This document shows, piece by piece, positions 7,937-15,779 of a stretch of DNA of 33,487 bases. The stretch covers positions 1 to 33,487 of the forward strand of contig DASQFD010000043.1 of NCBI GenBank assembly GCA_035633255.1, given 5' to 3'. This DNA comes from DASQFD01 sp035633255 (GTDB lineage: Bacteria > Actinomycetota > Actinomycetes > Actinomycetales > Dermatophilaceae). A model generated the notes under the pieces. That model was not told the origin of the DNA. It made no database searches and worked only from the letters and a program-made list of their open reading frames with translations. A program made the position numbers and the translations under genes. How positions within the stretch are numbered: the first letter of the stretch is position 1; every line of letters begins with the position of its first letter.

Positions 7937-9187
7937 TCACCCGCGTGACCACCCTCCCGGGTCAGGAGACCCGGGAGCAGATGTCCTCGTCGGCGGTGCG
8001 GACGTCGATGGAGGAGGGCGACGGCGAGGCCGATCCCGCGACGGCGAAGCCGACCCTGCCGACCTCGGGGCCGACCCTGCCGACGGCGGCCCGCTCGGAC
8101 GCGCCGGCGAGGTCATCGGGCGGTCGTCGCGGAGCGCGGCCCAGATCGACCCGGCGCCCCGGGTCCACCGGACGCGGTTGTGGTCGGCGGGGTACTGCTC
8201 GGTCGGGACGGTGACGAACCGGATGCGCTCGGTGCCGAGGTCCCGCACGCTGCCGGCGAGGTCACGCATCGTCCCGGAGTCGAAGCCCGGGTCGGTGGTC
8301 AGCGAGCCGGTCGCCGCGGTGAGGAAGCGGTAGAGCCTGTCCGGCCGCAGCAGCAGCGAGGACGACGTGGCCTGCTGGGCGACCGAGGAGAGGAAGGCCT
8401 GCTGGCGCTGGATCCGGCCCAGGTCCGAGCCGTCCCCGACGGTCTTGCGCACCCGCACGTAGCCGAGCGCCGCCTTCCCGTCGAGCCGGTGCCGGCCCGC
8501 CGCCAGGTGCAGGCCGCTGTCCTCGTCGTCGATCCGCTCCGAGGTGCACACCGGCACCCCGCCCAGCGCGTCGACCATGTCCGTGAACCCGCGGAAGTCC
8601 ACGACCGCGAAGTGGTCGACGAAGACCCCGGTGTTGCCCTCGAAGGTCGAGATGGTGCAGCCGACGCCGCCCTCGGTGAAGTTGTGGTTCCACTGCCGGA
8701 CCACCCACTGCGCCCGCGGCACGTCCGGGTCGCAGCCCGGTGGCGCCGGGACCATCGAGTCCCGGGGGACGGACACCACCGTGACGTCGGTGCGGTCGGC
8801 GGAGAGGTGGACGAGCAGGGTGGTGTCGGAGTGGGCCCCGCCCTCGACGGTGTCGGTGCCGCACTCGGTGGTGCCGATGCCCTTGCGCGTGTCCGAACCC
8901 AGCAGGAGGACGTTGAGCGGCCCGGCATGCCCCTCGCCGCCGGGCGCATCGCCGGTGACCGTCGGGGTGGGCCGGTCGCGGCCCAGCGCGGCGCTGACGT
9001 CGACACGGTGGATGTTGCCGGTCAGCCGGGCGAAGGCCACCCCGCTCGCGGTCGCGGCGACGGCGAGCACGACCACGGCCACGGCGGTCGCGCGGCGGAG
9101 CAGCGGGTGCCGCCGCGGCGAGCGGTGCCGTGCCCGGTGCCGCCCCGGGCGCGGCCGCACGGGGCCCGTGGCATCCGTTCCCCACAT
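7937..9187 (-). CDS. LytR-CpsA-Psr (LCP) family cell-wall ligase
   Basis: 416 residues as written. After an Arg/His-rich cytoplasmic start there is one TM helix (about 33-55), then the LCP domain (about 95-290) with LNVLLLGSDTR, DTTLLVHLSADR, VVSVPRDSMV, DMVDALGGVPV and GYVRVRKT...LGRIQRQQAFL. Family members transfer teichoic acid, arabinogalactan or capsule polymers from lipid carrier to peptidoglycan outside the membrane. The ATG at 9187 has GGGGGAG 7 nt upstream. The C-terminal 49 or so residues after WAALRDDRP are Pro/Arg/Ser rich and have poor GC3. The other frame (ending 7962, ...IDVRTADEDICSRVS) has about 98 percent GC3 and stops inside a perfect terminator hairpin. One lost base near 8118-8120 would explain this. 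Confidence 0.88.
   Translation of the reverse strand: MWGTDATGPVRPRPGRHRARHRSPRRHPLLRRATAVAVVVLAVAATASGVAFARLTGNIHRVDVSAALGRDRPTPTVTGDAPGGEGHAGPLNVLLLGSDTRKGIGTTECGTDTVEGGAHSDTTLLVHLSADRTDVTVVSVPRDSMVPAPPGCDPDVPRAQWVVRQWNHNFTEGGVGCTISTFEGNTGVFVDHFAVVDFRGFTDMVDALGGVPVCTSERIDDEDSGLHLAAGRHRLDGKAALGYVRVRKTVGDGSDLGRIQRQQAFLSSVAQQATSSSLLLRPDRLYRFLTAATGSLTTDPGFDSGTMRDLAGSVRDLGTERIRFVTVPTEQYPADHNRVRWTRGAGSIWAALRDDRPMTSPARPSGPPSAGSAPRSAGSASPSRDRPRRRPPPSTSAPPTRTSAPGSPDPGGWSRG
7954..7977 (-). terminator. Terminator of the LCP gene
   Basis: CTCCCGGGTC (7954-7963) and GACCCGGGAG (7968-7977) make a perfect 10-bp stem with a 4-nt loop. The alternative LCP reading frame stops at 7964-7962, inside this hairpin, whereas the annotated frame reads through it. 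Confidence 0.75.
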
Positions 9188-9373
9188 GGGCCGCTCCCCC
9201 CGGTGCTCGAGGTCCACCGCCGGACCGGTGGGCACGGTGGCTGGGTCGTGACCCCCCATTACACCCGAGGACGATGCCGGGTGGGGCCCCGGTGCCCTGC
9301 GGGCCCGGACAGGCCGGACCTCGCGGGGCTGGCCGACCCTGCCCCTGTCCGCGCCGCGGGGAAGGATGGACCC
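9188..9373. promoter_or_regulatory. Divergent promoter region between the LCP and PBP genes
   Basis: 186 bp separate two divergent cell-wall genes. Ribosome binding sites are visible for both (GGGGGAG for LCP on the minus strand, AAGGA at 9362-9366 for the PBP). I could not assign clear -35/-10 pairs. The shared upstream region makes co-regulation of wall-polymer attachment and transpeptidation plausible. Confidence 0.45.
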
Positions 9374-11260
9374 ATGAGATCCCGCTCGGTCATCGCCGCC
9401 GCGCTCGCCCTCCTCCTCGTCGCCGCCGCGGCGGGCGGGGGCTGGTGGTGGTGGCAGCGGGAGGAGCGCGCCCGCGACGCGGGCGCGCAGCGGGCCGTGA
9501 CGGCATACGCCGCCGCCTGGACGGCCAAGGACGTCGGTGCGGTGCCGTTCGCCGACCCGGCGGCGCGCGCGGACTTCCCCGCGGCGACCGCGGGCCTGGG
9601 GGACGCACCGGTGGCCGTCCGCGCCGGTGACGTCGAGCGGAACGGCGGCACCGCGACCAGCACCCTGGACGTCACCTGGACGCTGCCCGGCTCCACGGCC
9701 TGGCGGTATGCCGTGCCGGTCACCGTGCAGGACCGGTCCGGGACCTGGGTGGTCGCCGCGCCGCGCGAGGGGTCGTACTGGCATCCCGACATCAAGGTCG
9801 GCGACACGATGACCGCCGAGCGGGTCTCCGGGACGCGCGGGGACCTGCTCGACCGGGGTGGCGCGGCGCTGATGCCGACGGCCGCGGTCTATCCCGTGCA
9901 GCTCGACCCGACCCGCGCCACCCCCGCGGCGGCCAAGGGCCTGGAGGAGATCACCGGGGAGCCGGCCGGGTCGCTCGTCGCCAAGCTCCAGGCGGCGCAG
10001 AAGGCGGGGTCCAAGGCACCGATCCCGGTCATCACCTACCGGGAGGCCGACTTCGCGGCGCGGCGGGACCGGCTGGACGCCCTCACCGGTGTCATCTACC
10101 CCCGGACCGAGCAGCCACTGGGGCCGACGCGGACCTTCGGGCAGCCGCTGCTGGGGTCGTTCGGCGAGGTGACCGAGGAGGTCGTCACGGCGAGCGACGG
10201 CCGGTACGCCGACGGCGACCGGGCCGGGCTCTCCGGCCTGCAGGGTCAGTACGACGCGACCCTCGCCGGCACCCCCGGGGTGCGGGTGGTCTCGAGCACG
10301 GCCAAGGTGCTCTTCGAGAAGGCGGCCACGGACGGCACCGACGTGCGGACGTCGCTGGACCGGACGGTGCAGGAGGCGGCCGAGTCGGCGCTCACCGCGA
10401 CGGGCACGACGCCCTCGGCGCTGGTCGCCCTCGATGTGCGGAGCGGGCAGGTGCTGGCGGTGGCGAACAGCCCGAGCAGCGGCTTCGACCGGGCGGTGAC
10501 CGGCCGGTACGCCCCCGGGTCGGCGTTCAAGGTCACCACGTCCTACGCCTACCTCACCCGCGGCATCACCTCACCGGAGGCCAGCGTGCCGTGCCCCCCG
10601 ACGGTCGTGGTCGACGGGCGGTCCTTCCGCAACTACGAGGGCGAGGCGCTGGGGGCGCAGACGTTCGGGACCGACTTCGCGAAGTCGTGCAACACCGCCT
10701 TCATCGGGTTGGCCGGGCAGCTCGGCGACGACGACCTCACCGTGGCCGGGGCGGCGCTGGGCATCGGGGCGGACTGGGCCCGGACCCTCGGGGTGGACGA
10801 CGCCTTCGTCGGCAGCGTGCCGCGCAACAACGGCGAGACGGACAAGGCGGCCGCGGCGATCGGACAGGGGCGGGTGGAGGTGTCGCCGATGGCGCTCGCC
10901 GTGATGGCGGGGTCGGTGGCACGCGGGTCCTACGTGCCGCCGGTGCTCGTGCAGCCCGACGGGCAGGGGGAGCCGCAGCCCACCGCGCTCGACACCGGCG
11001 CGGCCGCCGACATCCGGTCCATGATGCGCGAGGTCGTCACCGACGGAACGGCGCCGGTGCTCAAGGACACCCCCGGCGGCCCGGTCAGCGGCAAGACCGG
11101 GACCGCGGAGTTCGGCGACCGCACCCCACCGCAGACGCGGGCGTGGTTCACCGGATTCCAGGGGGCCGTCGCCTTCGCGGTGCTCGTCGAGGAGGGCAAG
11201 AGCGGCGGCAGCGTCGCCGCCCCCGTGGCGAAACGGTTCCTGTCCGCGCTCTCCGGCTGA
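9374..11260 (+). CDS. Class B penicillin-binding protein with NTF2-like N-terminal domain
   Basis: 628 residues. A signal anchor (RSVIAAALALLLVAAAAGGGWWWW) is followed by an NTF2/MecA_N-like domain (about 35-150), a dimerisation region with RGDLLDRGGAAL, and a transpeptidase domain. The active site is complete: SAFK with nucleophile Ser at about 383, SCN at about 438-440, and KTG at about 574-576 (SGKTGTAEF). It cross-links peptidoglycan on the outer face of the membrane. The domain order resembles the PbpA/MecA-like group of actinobacteria; no PASTA domains are present. The ATG at 9374 is preceded by AAGGATGG and starts right at the signal anchor. The long in-frame extension back to 8180 is antisense to the LCP gene and is rejected. 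Confidence 0.93.
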   Translation: MRSRSVIAAALALLLVAAAAGGGWWWWQREERARDAGAQRAVTAYAAAWTAKDVGAVPFADPAARADFPAATAGLGDAPVAVRAGDVERNGGTATSTLDVTWTLPGSTAWRYAVPVTVQDRSGTWVVAAPREGSYWHPDIKVGDTMTAERVSGTRGDLLDRGGAALMPTAAVYPVQLDPTRATPAAAKGLEEITGEPAGSLVAKLQAAQKAGSKAPIPVITYREADFAARRDRLDALTGVIYPRTEQPLGPTRTFGQPLLGSFGEVTEEVVTASDGRYADGDRAGLSGLQGQYDATLAGTPGVRVVSSTAKVLFEKAATDGTDVRTSLDRTVQEAAESALTATGTTPSALVALDVRSGQVLAVANSPSSGFDRAVTGRYAPGSAFKVTTSYAYLTRGITSPEASVPCPPTVVVDGRSFRNYEGEALGAQTFGTDFAKSCNTAFIGLAGQLGDDDLTVAGAALGIGADWARTLGVDDAFVGSVPRNNGETDKAAAAIGQGRVEVSPMALAVMAGSVARGSYVPPVLVQPDGQGEPQPTALDTGAAADIRSMMREVVTDGTAPVLKDTPGGPVSGKTGTAEFGDRTPPQTRAWFTGFQGAVAFAVLVEEGKSGGSVAAPVAKRFLSALSG

Positions 11261-11350
11261 CCGGCTCGCGCTGTGCCGGAAGGCATACCGGTGTCGGGTT
11301 GACCGCCCGCTCCCGGCGGCGTATCCCTGAGGGGAGAGGAGGCACAGGCG

Positions 11351-11527
11351 GTGGAGCTGACCGGACGCACGGCGCTCGCGCTGCTCCCGCTCCTCCTCCT
11401 CATCCTCGGGGTCGTCGTCGTCGCACTGGTCGACCTCGTGCGCGCCCCCACCGTGCGCTACCTGCCCAAGGCCGCCTGGGCGCTCGTCATCGTCGTGGTC
11501 AGCGCACCGCTCGGCGCCGTGGCGTAG
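11351..11527 (+). CDS. Small membrane protein, PLDc_N-like
   Basis: 58 residues from a GTG start, with GGAGAGGAGG a few bases upstream. Helix 1 (about 7-28) is a Leu/Val run ending VALVDLVRAP; after a basic hinge (RYLPKAAW), helix 2 (about 41-55) is ALVIVVVSAPLGAVA. The ...DLVR...P...WALVI...PLGA... pattern resembles the two-helix cardiolipin-synthase/PLD N-terminal family of small actinobacterial proteins. In my recollection these are often found beside ABC transporter genes. It ends 22 nt before the ABC ATPase gene, so it is probably the first gene of that operon. Function unknown; a small subunit or regulator of the transporter is a guess. Confidence 0.65.
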   Translation: MELTGRTALALLPLLLLILGVVVVALVDLVRAPTVRYLPKAAWALVIVVVSAPLGAVA

Positions 11528-11549
11528 CTCCTGCTCGGAAGGAGCCGAG

Positions 11550-12548
11550 ATGGACGACCTCCTCACCCCGGTGCCGCGCCCGCAGCCGCCGATCGAGGTG
11601 GAGAGCGCCTCACCGGCACCGGGTCGCGGTCCCACTGACGGCGTCCCCACCGACGTCGACCTCGCGCTGGCGACGCGGGGCCTGACCCGCGACTACGGCG
11701 GCACCGGCCTCTTCGACGTCGACGTGCAGGTGCCGCGGGGCAGTGTCTACGGTCTGGTCGGCCCCAACGGCGCGGGCAAGACCACGCTGATCTCCATCCT
11801 CACCGGGATGCGGCACGCCGACTCGGGGACGGTGCACCTGGGTGTCCCCCGTTCGGCCGTCGGGGTGTGCCCGGACGTGCCGGAGTTCGACGGGTGGCTC
11901 ACCGCCGCGGAGGTGGTCCTGCTCGCCGCGACGCTGTCCGGCGCGGCGACCGGACCGGGCGCGGTCGACCGGGCCCTCGCCCTGACCGGCCTGTCGGACT
12001 CCGCCGACCGCCGGGTGGCGGGCTTCTCGCGAGGGATGACCCAGCGGCTCGGCCTCGCGTGCGCCGTGGTCGCCGACTCCCAGCTCGTCATCCTCGACGA
12101 GCCCACCTCGGCGCTCGACCCGGCGGGGCGGGCCGACGTGCTCGACCTGGTGGCGGCCATGCGCGGCCGCGCCACGGTCATCTTCTCCAGCCACATCCTC
12201 GGCGACGTCCAGCGGATCGCCGACCACGTCGGGGTGCTGCGCGCCGGGCACCTGCTTTACCAGGGGCCGACGCAGCGGCTCGTCGACACCTACCTGCGGC
12301 CGTCCTGGCTGATCCGACTGGGTGGGGACGTGCCGGCGGTCGAGCGCGAGCTGCGGGACCAGCCCTGGGTGCTGCGTGTCGACCGGCCGGGCGAGGGTGC
12401 CCTGCGCGTCGACGCGACCACGCTCGAAGCCGGCGAGCGCGGCATACCGGCGGTGCTGGCGGCGTGCGGGGCGCGCCTGGTCGCGTGCGAGCCGCTGGCC
12501 GCGGACCTCGAGTCGGCCTTCCTGGCGCTGACCGAAGGCGGTGCGTGA
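11550..12548 (+). CDS. ABC transporter ATP-binding protein
   Basis: 332 residues. Walker A is GPNGAGKTT (about 71-79), the signature is GFSRGMTQRLGLACA in place of canonical LSGGQ, Walker B is QLVILDEPTSALDP, and the switch His is in FSSHILGDV. This is the CcmA/DrrA-type ATPase of simple exporters. A Pro/Ser-rich N-terminal tail of about 35 residues precedes the domain. The start ATG has AAGGAG 6 nt upstream. The stop TGA shares its A with the ATG of the permease gene, so the two are coupled. The substrate cannot be inferred. Confidence 0.92.
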   Translation: MDDLLTPVPRPQPPIEVESASPAPGRGPTDGVPTDVDLALATRGLTRDYGGTGLFDVDVQVPRGSVYGLVGPNGAGKTTLISILTGMRHADSGTVHLGVPRSAVGVCPDVPEFDGWLTAAEVVLLAATLSGAATGPGAVDRALALTGLSDSADRRVAGFSRGMTQRLGLACAVVADSQLVILDEPTSALDPAGRADVLDLVAAMRGRATVIFSSHILGDVQRIADHVGVLRAGHLLYQGPTQRLVDTYLRPSWLIRLGGDVPAVERELRDQPWVLRVDRPGEGALRVDATTLEAGERGIPAVLAACGARLVACEPLAADLESAFLALTEGGA

Positions 12549-13420
12549 TGACCGCCCCGACCACCCTCCCCCTGGGCGGCCCCCCGGCACCGGCACCGGG
12601 CCCGGCACCGGCACCGGGCTCGGGCCTGGGCTCGGGTCCGGCCCTGGGCTCGGGCCAGGCCGGCGCCGGCCTGGGTCCGTGGCGACTGGAGTGGCTGCGG
12701 CTGGTCCGCACGCCGCGACTGCTCGCGCTGGCCGTCGTCTACCTGTTCTTCGGGCTGTTGGGGCCGGTGATCGCGCGGTACATGGCGGCGATCCTCGAGC
12801 GCACCGGGTCGGGCAACCTCACGATCTCCGCCTCGGAGCCGCAGCCCGTGGACGGCCTCTACAACTTCGTCGGCCAGGTCAGCCAGACCGGCGTGATCGT
12901 CGTCGCCGTGGTGGCGGCCGGCGCGTTGGCCTTCGACGCACGGCGCGGCGTCTCGGTCTTCCTCCGGAGCCGCACCCAGCAGATGGCGCGGCTGGTGCTC
13001 CCCCGGTATGCCGTGAGCACCCTCGCCGCGGCCGCGGCCTACACCCTCGGCACGGCCGCCGCGTGGTACGAGACCAGCCTGCTCCTCGGCCCGCTGCCGG
13101 CCCTGCCGATGGCCCAGGGGTGGCTGTGCGGGGTGGTCTACCTGGCGTTCGTGGTCGCGGTCGTCGCCGCCGCGGCGGCGCTGGCCCGGTCGGTGCTCGG
13201 CACGGTGGGCATCTCGGTGGCCGTGCTCATGCTCATGCCGATCGCCGGCAGCATCACGGCGGTGCACCCCTGGCTGCCCAGCTCGCTGGCCAGCGCCCCG
13301 GTCGCCCTGATCGGCCCGGCCGGCCTCGGCGACTACGCCCGCACGCTCGTGGTCGCGGCGCTCGTCTCCGTCGCGCTCGTCGCCTTCGCCGTGCGACGCC
13401 TGCAGCACCGCGAGATCTAG
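12548..13420 (+). CDS. ABC transporter permease
   Basis: 290 residues with about six TM helices (roughly 55-75, 115-135, 155-172, 190-212, 215-235, 260-280), the ABC-2 type layout. The first 45 residues are a low-complexity Pro/Ala/Gly/Ser tail (PAPGPAPAPGSGLGSG) encoded by short GC-rich repeats. The start overlaps the ATPase stop by one base. Together with the ATPase it forms a half-size exporter in which two copies of each would assemble. The family has no residues that reveal the cargo. Confidence 0.88.
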   Translation: MTAPTTLPLGGPPAPAPGPAPAPGSGLGSGPALGSGQAGAGLGPWRLEWLRLVRTPRLLALAVVYLFFGLLGPVIARYMAAILERTGSGNLTISASEPQPVDGLYNFVGQVSQTGVIVVAVVAAGALAFDARRGVSVFLRSRTQQMARLVLPRYAVSTLAAAAAYTLGTAAAWYETSLLLGPLPALPMAQGWLCGVVYLAFVVAVVAAAAALARSVLGTVGISVAVLMLMPIAGSITAVHPWLPSSLASAPVALIGPAGLGDYARTLVVAALVSVALVAFAVRRLQHREI

Positions 13421-13422
13421 GC

Positions 13423-13474
13423 GCCGGCTCGGGGCGGCATGCCGGCTCGGGCACGATGCCGGCTCGGGCACGAT
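13423..13474 (+). repeat. Short tandem repeat after the ABC permease gene
   Basis: Two identical 17-bp units GCCGGCTCGGGCACGAT (13441-13457 and 13458-13474) follow a diverged 18-bp copy at 13423-13440. They lie between the permease stop and the terminator at 13489 and have no evident function. Confidence 0.75.
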
Positions 13475-13488
13475 GCCGACCCGGACGC

Positions 13489-13524
13489 GACGAAGCCCCT
13501 CCCCGGTCGGGGAGGGGCTTCGTC
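13489..13524. terminator. Bidirectional terminator between the ABC operon and cspA
   Basis: GACGAAGCCCCTCCCC (13489-13504) pairs perfectly with GGGGAGGGGCTTCGTC (13509-13524) around a 4-nt loop. The 16-bp stem lies between convergent genes and can serve both. Confidence 0.88.
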
Positions 13525-13592
13525 GACGTCTGGGGTGGAGGATCCGGGTGGTCAGGACCGCTCGGATGCTCCGGTCGAGCAGTGTCGGTCGG

Positions 13593-13796
13593 TCAGATCG
13601 GGCGGACCTGGTCGGCCTGCGGGCCCTTCGGACCCTGCGTCACCTCGAACTCGACCCGCTGTGCCTCGTCCAGGCTGCGGTAGCCCTGGGTGTCGATGGC
13701 GGAGTAGTGGACGAACACGTCCGGGCCCCCGCCGTCCTGAGCGATGAAGCCGAAGCCCTTCTCGGCGTTGAACCACTTCACGGTGCCCTGTGCCAT
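13593..13796 (-). CDS. cspA: Cold-shock protein, CspA family
   Basis: 67 residues, the full length for a single cold-shock domain. It begins MAQGTVKWFNAEKGFGFI (RNP1 KGFGFI) and has RNP2 in DVFVHYSAI, ending QADQVRPI. It binds single-stranded RNA and DNA and melts mRNA structure. The ATG at 13796 is fixed by the conserved N-terminus; only a weak purine stretch lies upstream. A -10-like TAGGTT at 13986-13981 suggests a leader of about 180 nt containing a hairpin, as is common for cold-shock genes. The gene ends near the shared terminator at 13489-13524. Confidence 0.95.
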   Translation of the reverse strand: MAQGTVKWFNAEKGFGFIAQDGGGPDVFVHYSAIDTQGYRSLDEAQRVEFEVTQGPKGPQADQVRPI

Positions 13797-14171
13797 GTGG
13801 GAGTAACTCTTTCTGTGTGACGCACTCGACCGCCACACCGCGCGACGGCCGTGGATGCCTTCAGGAACCCCCCGGGAGCGGGACGTCGTCCCGGACTCCC
13901 GACACATCGAGACCGGCCTGCTGGCGAGCCAGGTGGGCTTACGTCGACCTGCGGAGAACTGCTGTCGTGCAACCGGCACGAACCTAGCACGTCGGCCCCG
14001 CCCGCCGAAGGGTCTGATAAAGACCCGCAGACGGGCGGCGGAGGACCGGGAGGCCCGCTCGACCGGGCGGTCACATGACGCACCTGCCGGGTGCCCGACC
14101 GGTCCGCGGCGGGCCGCCGCGGCGGCCCGCCTCGTCGACGCACCGCCGTGCGCGCGGCGCGTTCTGCTGGG
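13797..14171 (-). promoter_or_regulatory. Promoter and long structured leader of cspA
   Basis: On the minus strand a TAGGTT box (13986-13981) is a good -10 and gives a leader of about 178 nt. The leader holds a strong hairpin at 13874-13900: GGGAG and CGGGAC arms with a 3-nt loop and a 2-nt bulge. Further upstream are a stem-loop at 14010-14026 (GGGTCT/AGACCC, loop GATAA) and a GC hairpin at 14109-14130. No gene is evident in this 375-bp stretch. Confidence 0.5.
14109..14130 (-). terminator. Probable terminator of tRNA-Ser(TGA)
   Basis: GCGGGCCGCC (14109-14118) pairs perfectly with GGCGGCCCGC (14121-14130) across a GC spacer, about 42 nt beyond the 3' end of the minus-strand tRNA. There is no T tract. 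A very tight loop would need some opening of the stem. Confidence 0.5.
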
Positions 14172-14258
14172 CGGAGGGCGTGGGATTCGAACCCACGATG
14201 ACGTTGCCGCCATAGCGGTTTTCAAGACCGCCGCACTAGGCCTCTATGCGAGCCCTCC
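14172..14258 (-). tRNA. tRNA-Ser(TGA)
   Basis: An 87-nt class II tRNA on the minus strand. The acceptor GGAGGGC (14258-14252) pairs with GCCCTCC (14179-14173), with discriminator G at 14172 and no encoded CCA. The anticodon loop CTTGAAA gives TGA. The long variable arm and GGTTCGAATCC T arm are present. Confidence 0.95.
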
Positions 14259-14430
14259 ATGCCGACCGGCGGCCCGCCGCAGCGAGCGCGCGGTGGCGGG
14301 CACCCGGCATACCCGCTGCATCGGCGACCACAAGGGTATGCCGACCGGCCCCCCGGGCCGGACCGCCCGACGCGCAGCCGGTTCGGGGCGGCCGCTCGCG
14401 GGTAGGGTCGCTGCAACGAAAGGAGTTGCC

Positions 14431-14841
14431 ATGGGCAAGATCAGCTTCCTCGCCGGCATGGGCGCGGGCTACATCCTCGGGGCGCGCGCCGGGCGGCAGC
14501 GCTATGCGCAGATCAAGTCGGCGTCGAACAAGGTGTGGCAGAGCAAACCGGTGCAGAGCCAGGTCTCGACCGTCAAGGAGACCGCGAAGACCAAGGCCGG
14601 GCCGGCGGTCAGCGACAAGGTCACCTCGGCGGCCAAGGCGACCAGCGAGAAGCTGCGGTCGTCGAAGATCACCCCGGGCGGGACGGGCGAGTCCACGTCC
14701 ACGGCCGACGCCTACCGGAGCGCGTCTCCGGCTGCCGCCTCCCCGGGGTCGGACGCGTGGGCCCAGGCCACCCGCAGCGGCGGCGGCACGACCAACGGCT
14801 CCGCCTCCGGCAGCGACACGGACCCGTCCGCGCAGATCTGA
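14431..14841 (+). CDS. YtxH-like small membrane-associated protein
   Basis: 136 residues starting MGKISFLAGMGAGYILGARAG, a Gly-rich hydrophobic segment followed by RQRYAQIK. This start is the hallmark of actinobacterial YtxH-domain proteins. The middle is a Lys/Ala/Ser amphipathic region (about 25-85), possibly coiled, and the tail is Ser/Thr/Gly rich and disordered. The function of the family is not established; stress-linked envelope roles have been suggested for relatives. AAAGGAG at 14419-14425 is a strong ribosome binding site and TAGGGT at 14403-14408 a possible -10. It is monocistronic, ending before the hairpin at 14871-14901. Confidence 0.8.
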   Translation: MGKISFLAGMGAGYILGARAGRQRYAQIKSASNKVWQSKPVQSQVSTVKETAKTKAGPAVSDKVTSAAKATSEKLRSSKITPGGTGESTSTADAYRSASPAAASPGSDAWAQATRSGGGTTNGSASGSDTDPSAQI

Positions 14842-14870
14842 GCGGATCCCGCGCGATCTGAGCGGCTCCA

Positions 14871-14901
14871 GCGCGCCCCGTCCGTTCGCGGCGGGGCGCG
14901 C
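14871..14901. terminator. Bidirectional terminator between the YtxH-like and phosphotransferase-like genes
   Basis: GCGCGCCCCG (14871-14880) and CGGGGCGCGC (14892-14901) form a perfect 10-bp stem with an 11-nt loop between two convergent genes. Confidence 0.75.
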
Positions 14902-14918
14902 TCGTCGTGTCGCGCGGG

Positions 14919-15712
14919 TCAGGCGGTGCGCCGCCGCGCCCACGAGGCGGCGGCTCGCGCGCGAGCCAGCAACGCGTCGACCGTCTCGCTCGTGGCCTCC
15001 CCTGACGGCTGGTCGACGAGCGCCATGGCCTGGGTGAGCGCCACGACGCAGCGCCACGGGGGAGCGGGCAGCGGCTGCGCACCACCGCCCCGCAGGTAGG
15101 ACGCCAGGAACGTCGAGCGGGACCGGGCGAGGGAGCGCGGCCGCGGGTCGAGCGCGTCCAGCGCGGCCAGTGCGCAGGTCACGTCCCAGGCGGGGTGGCC
15201 GAGGCCGGAGGACGCCTGCAGGACGTAGCGCGAGCCGGCCGGCCGGGTCAGGAACGTCCGCACGGTGGAGACGTCCAGCCGCCCGTGCACGAGGGTACGG
15301 GGCCGCCAGGACCGGTCGACCGCGCCGAGGCACGCCCGCACGACCGGCTCCTCCAGCACCGCGCGAAGGCGCTCCTCCTCGCCGCGCGTGCCGGGACCCG
15401 CCCCCCCTCCGGCCCCGTCACGCACGGCGAGCAGCCGGGCCCATGGCCGCGGCGCGAGAGGTATGCCGTCCGGCCGCCCGTCCCGGTCCACGTGGCCATC
15501 CCGGTCGCCATCCCGGTCCCGGTCGCCGTCCCCTGCCCGTCCCCGTCCCCGGCCCCATCCCCGTGCAGGCGGGCGAGACAGCTGCCCAGGTCGGCGGCGG
15601 CGCGGTCGAGATCGGCCCCCCGGCCCTCGAGCGCGACCAGCCGTCGCCTCGCCGGACGCCAGGGCCGGGCGGCTGCGTGGTCCAGGGTGACGCCCCCGGC
15701 TCGGTCAGGCAT
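14919..15712 (-). pseudogene. Phosphotransferase-like protein, frameshifted
   Basis: An N-terminal frame (15712 down to about 15540; MPDRAGGVTLDHAAARPW ... DLGSCLARLHGDG) and a C-terminal frame (about 15530 down to 14919) both have coding-like GC3 and join into one protein of about 263 residues. One extra G in the run opposite 15536-15538 restores continuity. The ALARLH-like helix, the TLVHGRLDVSTV loop and GHPAWDVTCALAALDAL match the layout of the aminoglycoside/choline phosphotransferase fold. The catalytic HGDxxxxN loop, however, reads HGRLDVST, without the usual Asp and Asn. It may therefore be a degenerate kinase-like protein even when in frame. The join is a Gly-Asp-Arg repeat. It is divergent from the S8/CHAT operon, with which it may share regulation. 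Confidence 0.55.
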
Positions 15713-15779
15713 GCCTGGTCTCCCTTCCGCCGCCGGCCGGTCCGGCCGGTCGCCCAGGAGGAGGGGTCCGGGCGCCGGC

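Noticed and set aside
8180..9373. In-frame 398-residue extension of the PBP
   Set aside because: It lies antisense to the LCP gene; a signal anchor and AAGGA ribosome site mark the true start at 9374.
13489..13524. Small RNA gene at the perfect hairpin
   Set aside because: Its position between convergent stops and lack of a promoter fit a shared terminator better.
14236..15333. 365-residue minus-strand open frame across tRNA-Ser, the YtxH-like gene and the phosphotransferase-like gene
   Set aside because: It overlaps a tRNA and recognised genes in wrong frames; Arg/Ala/Gly-rich shadow.
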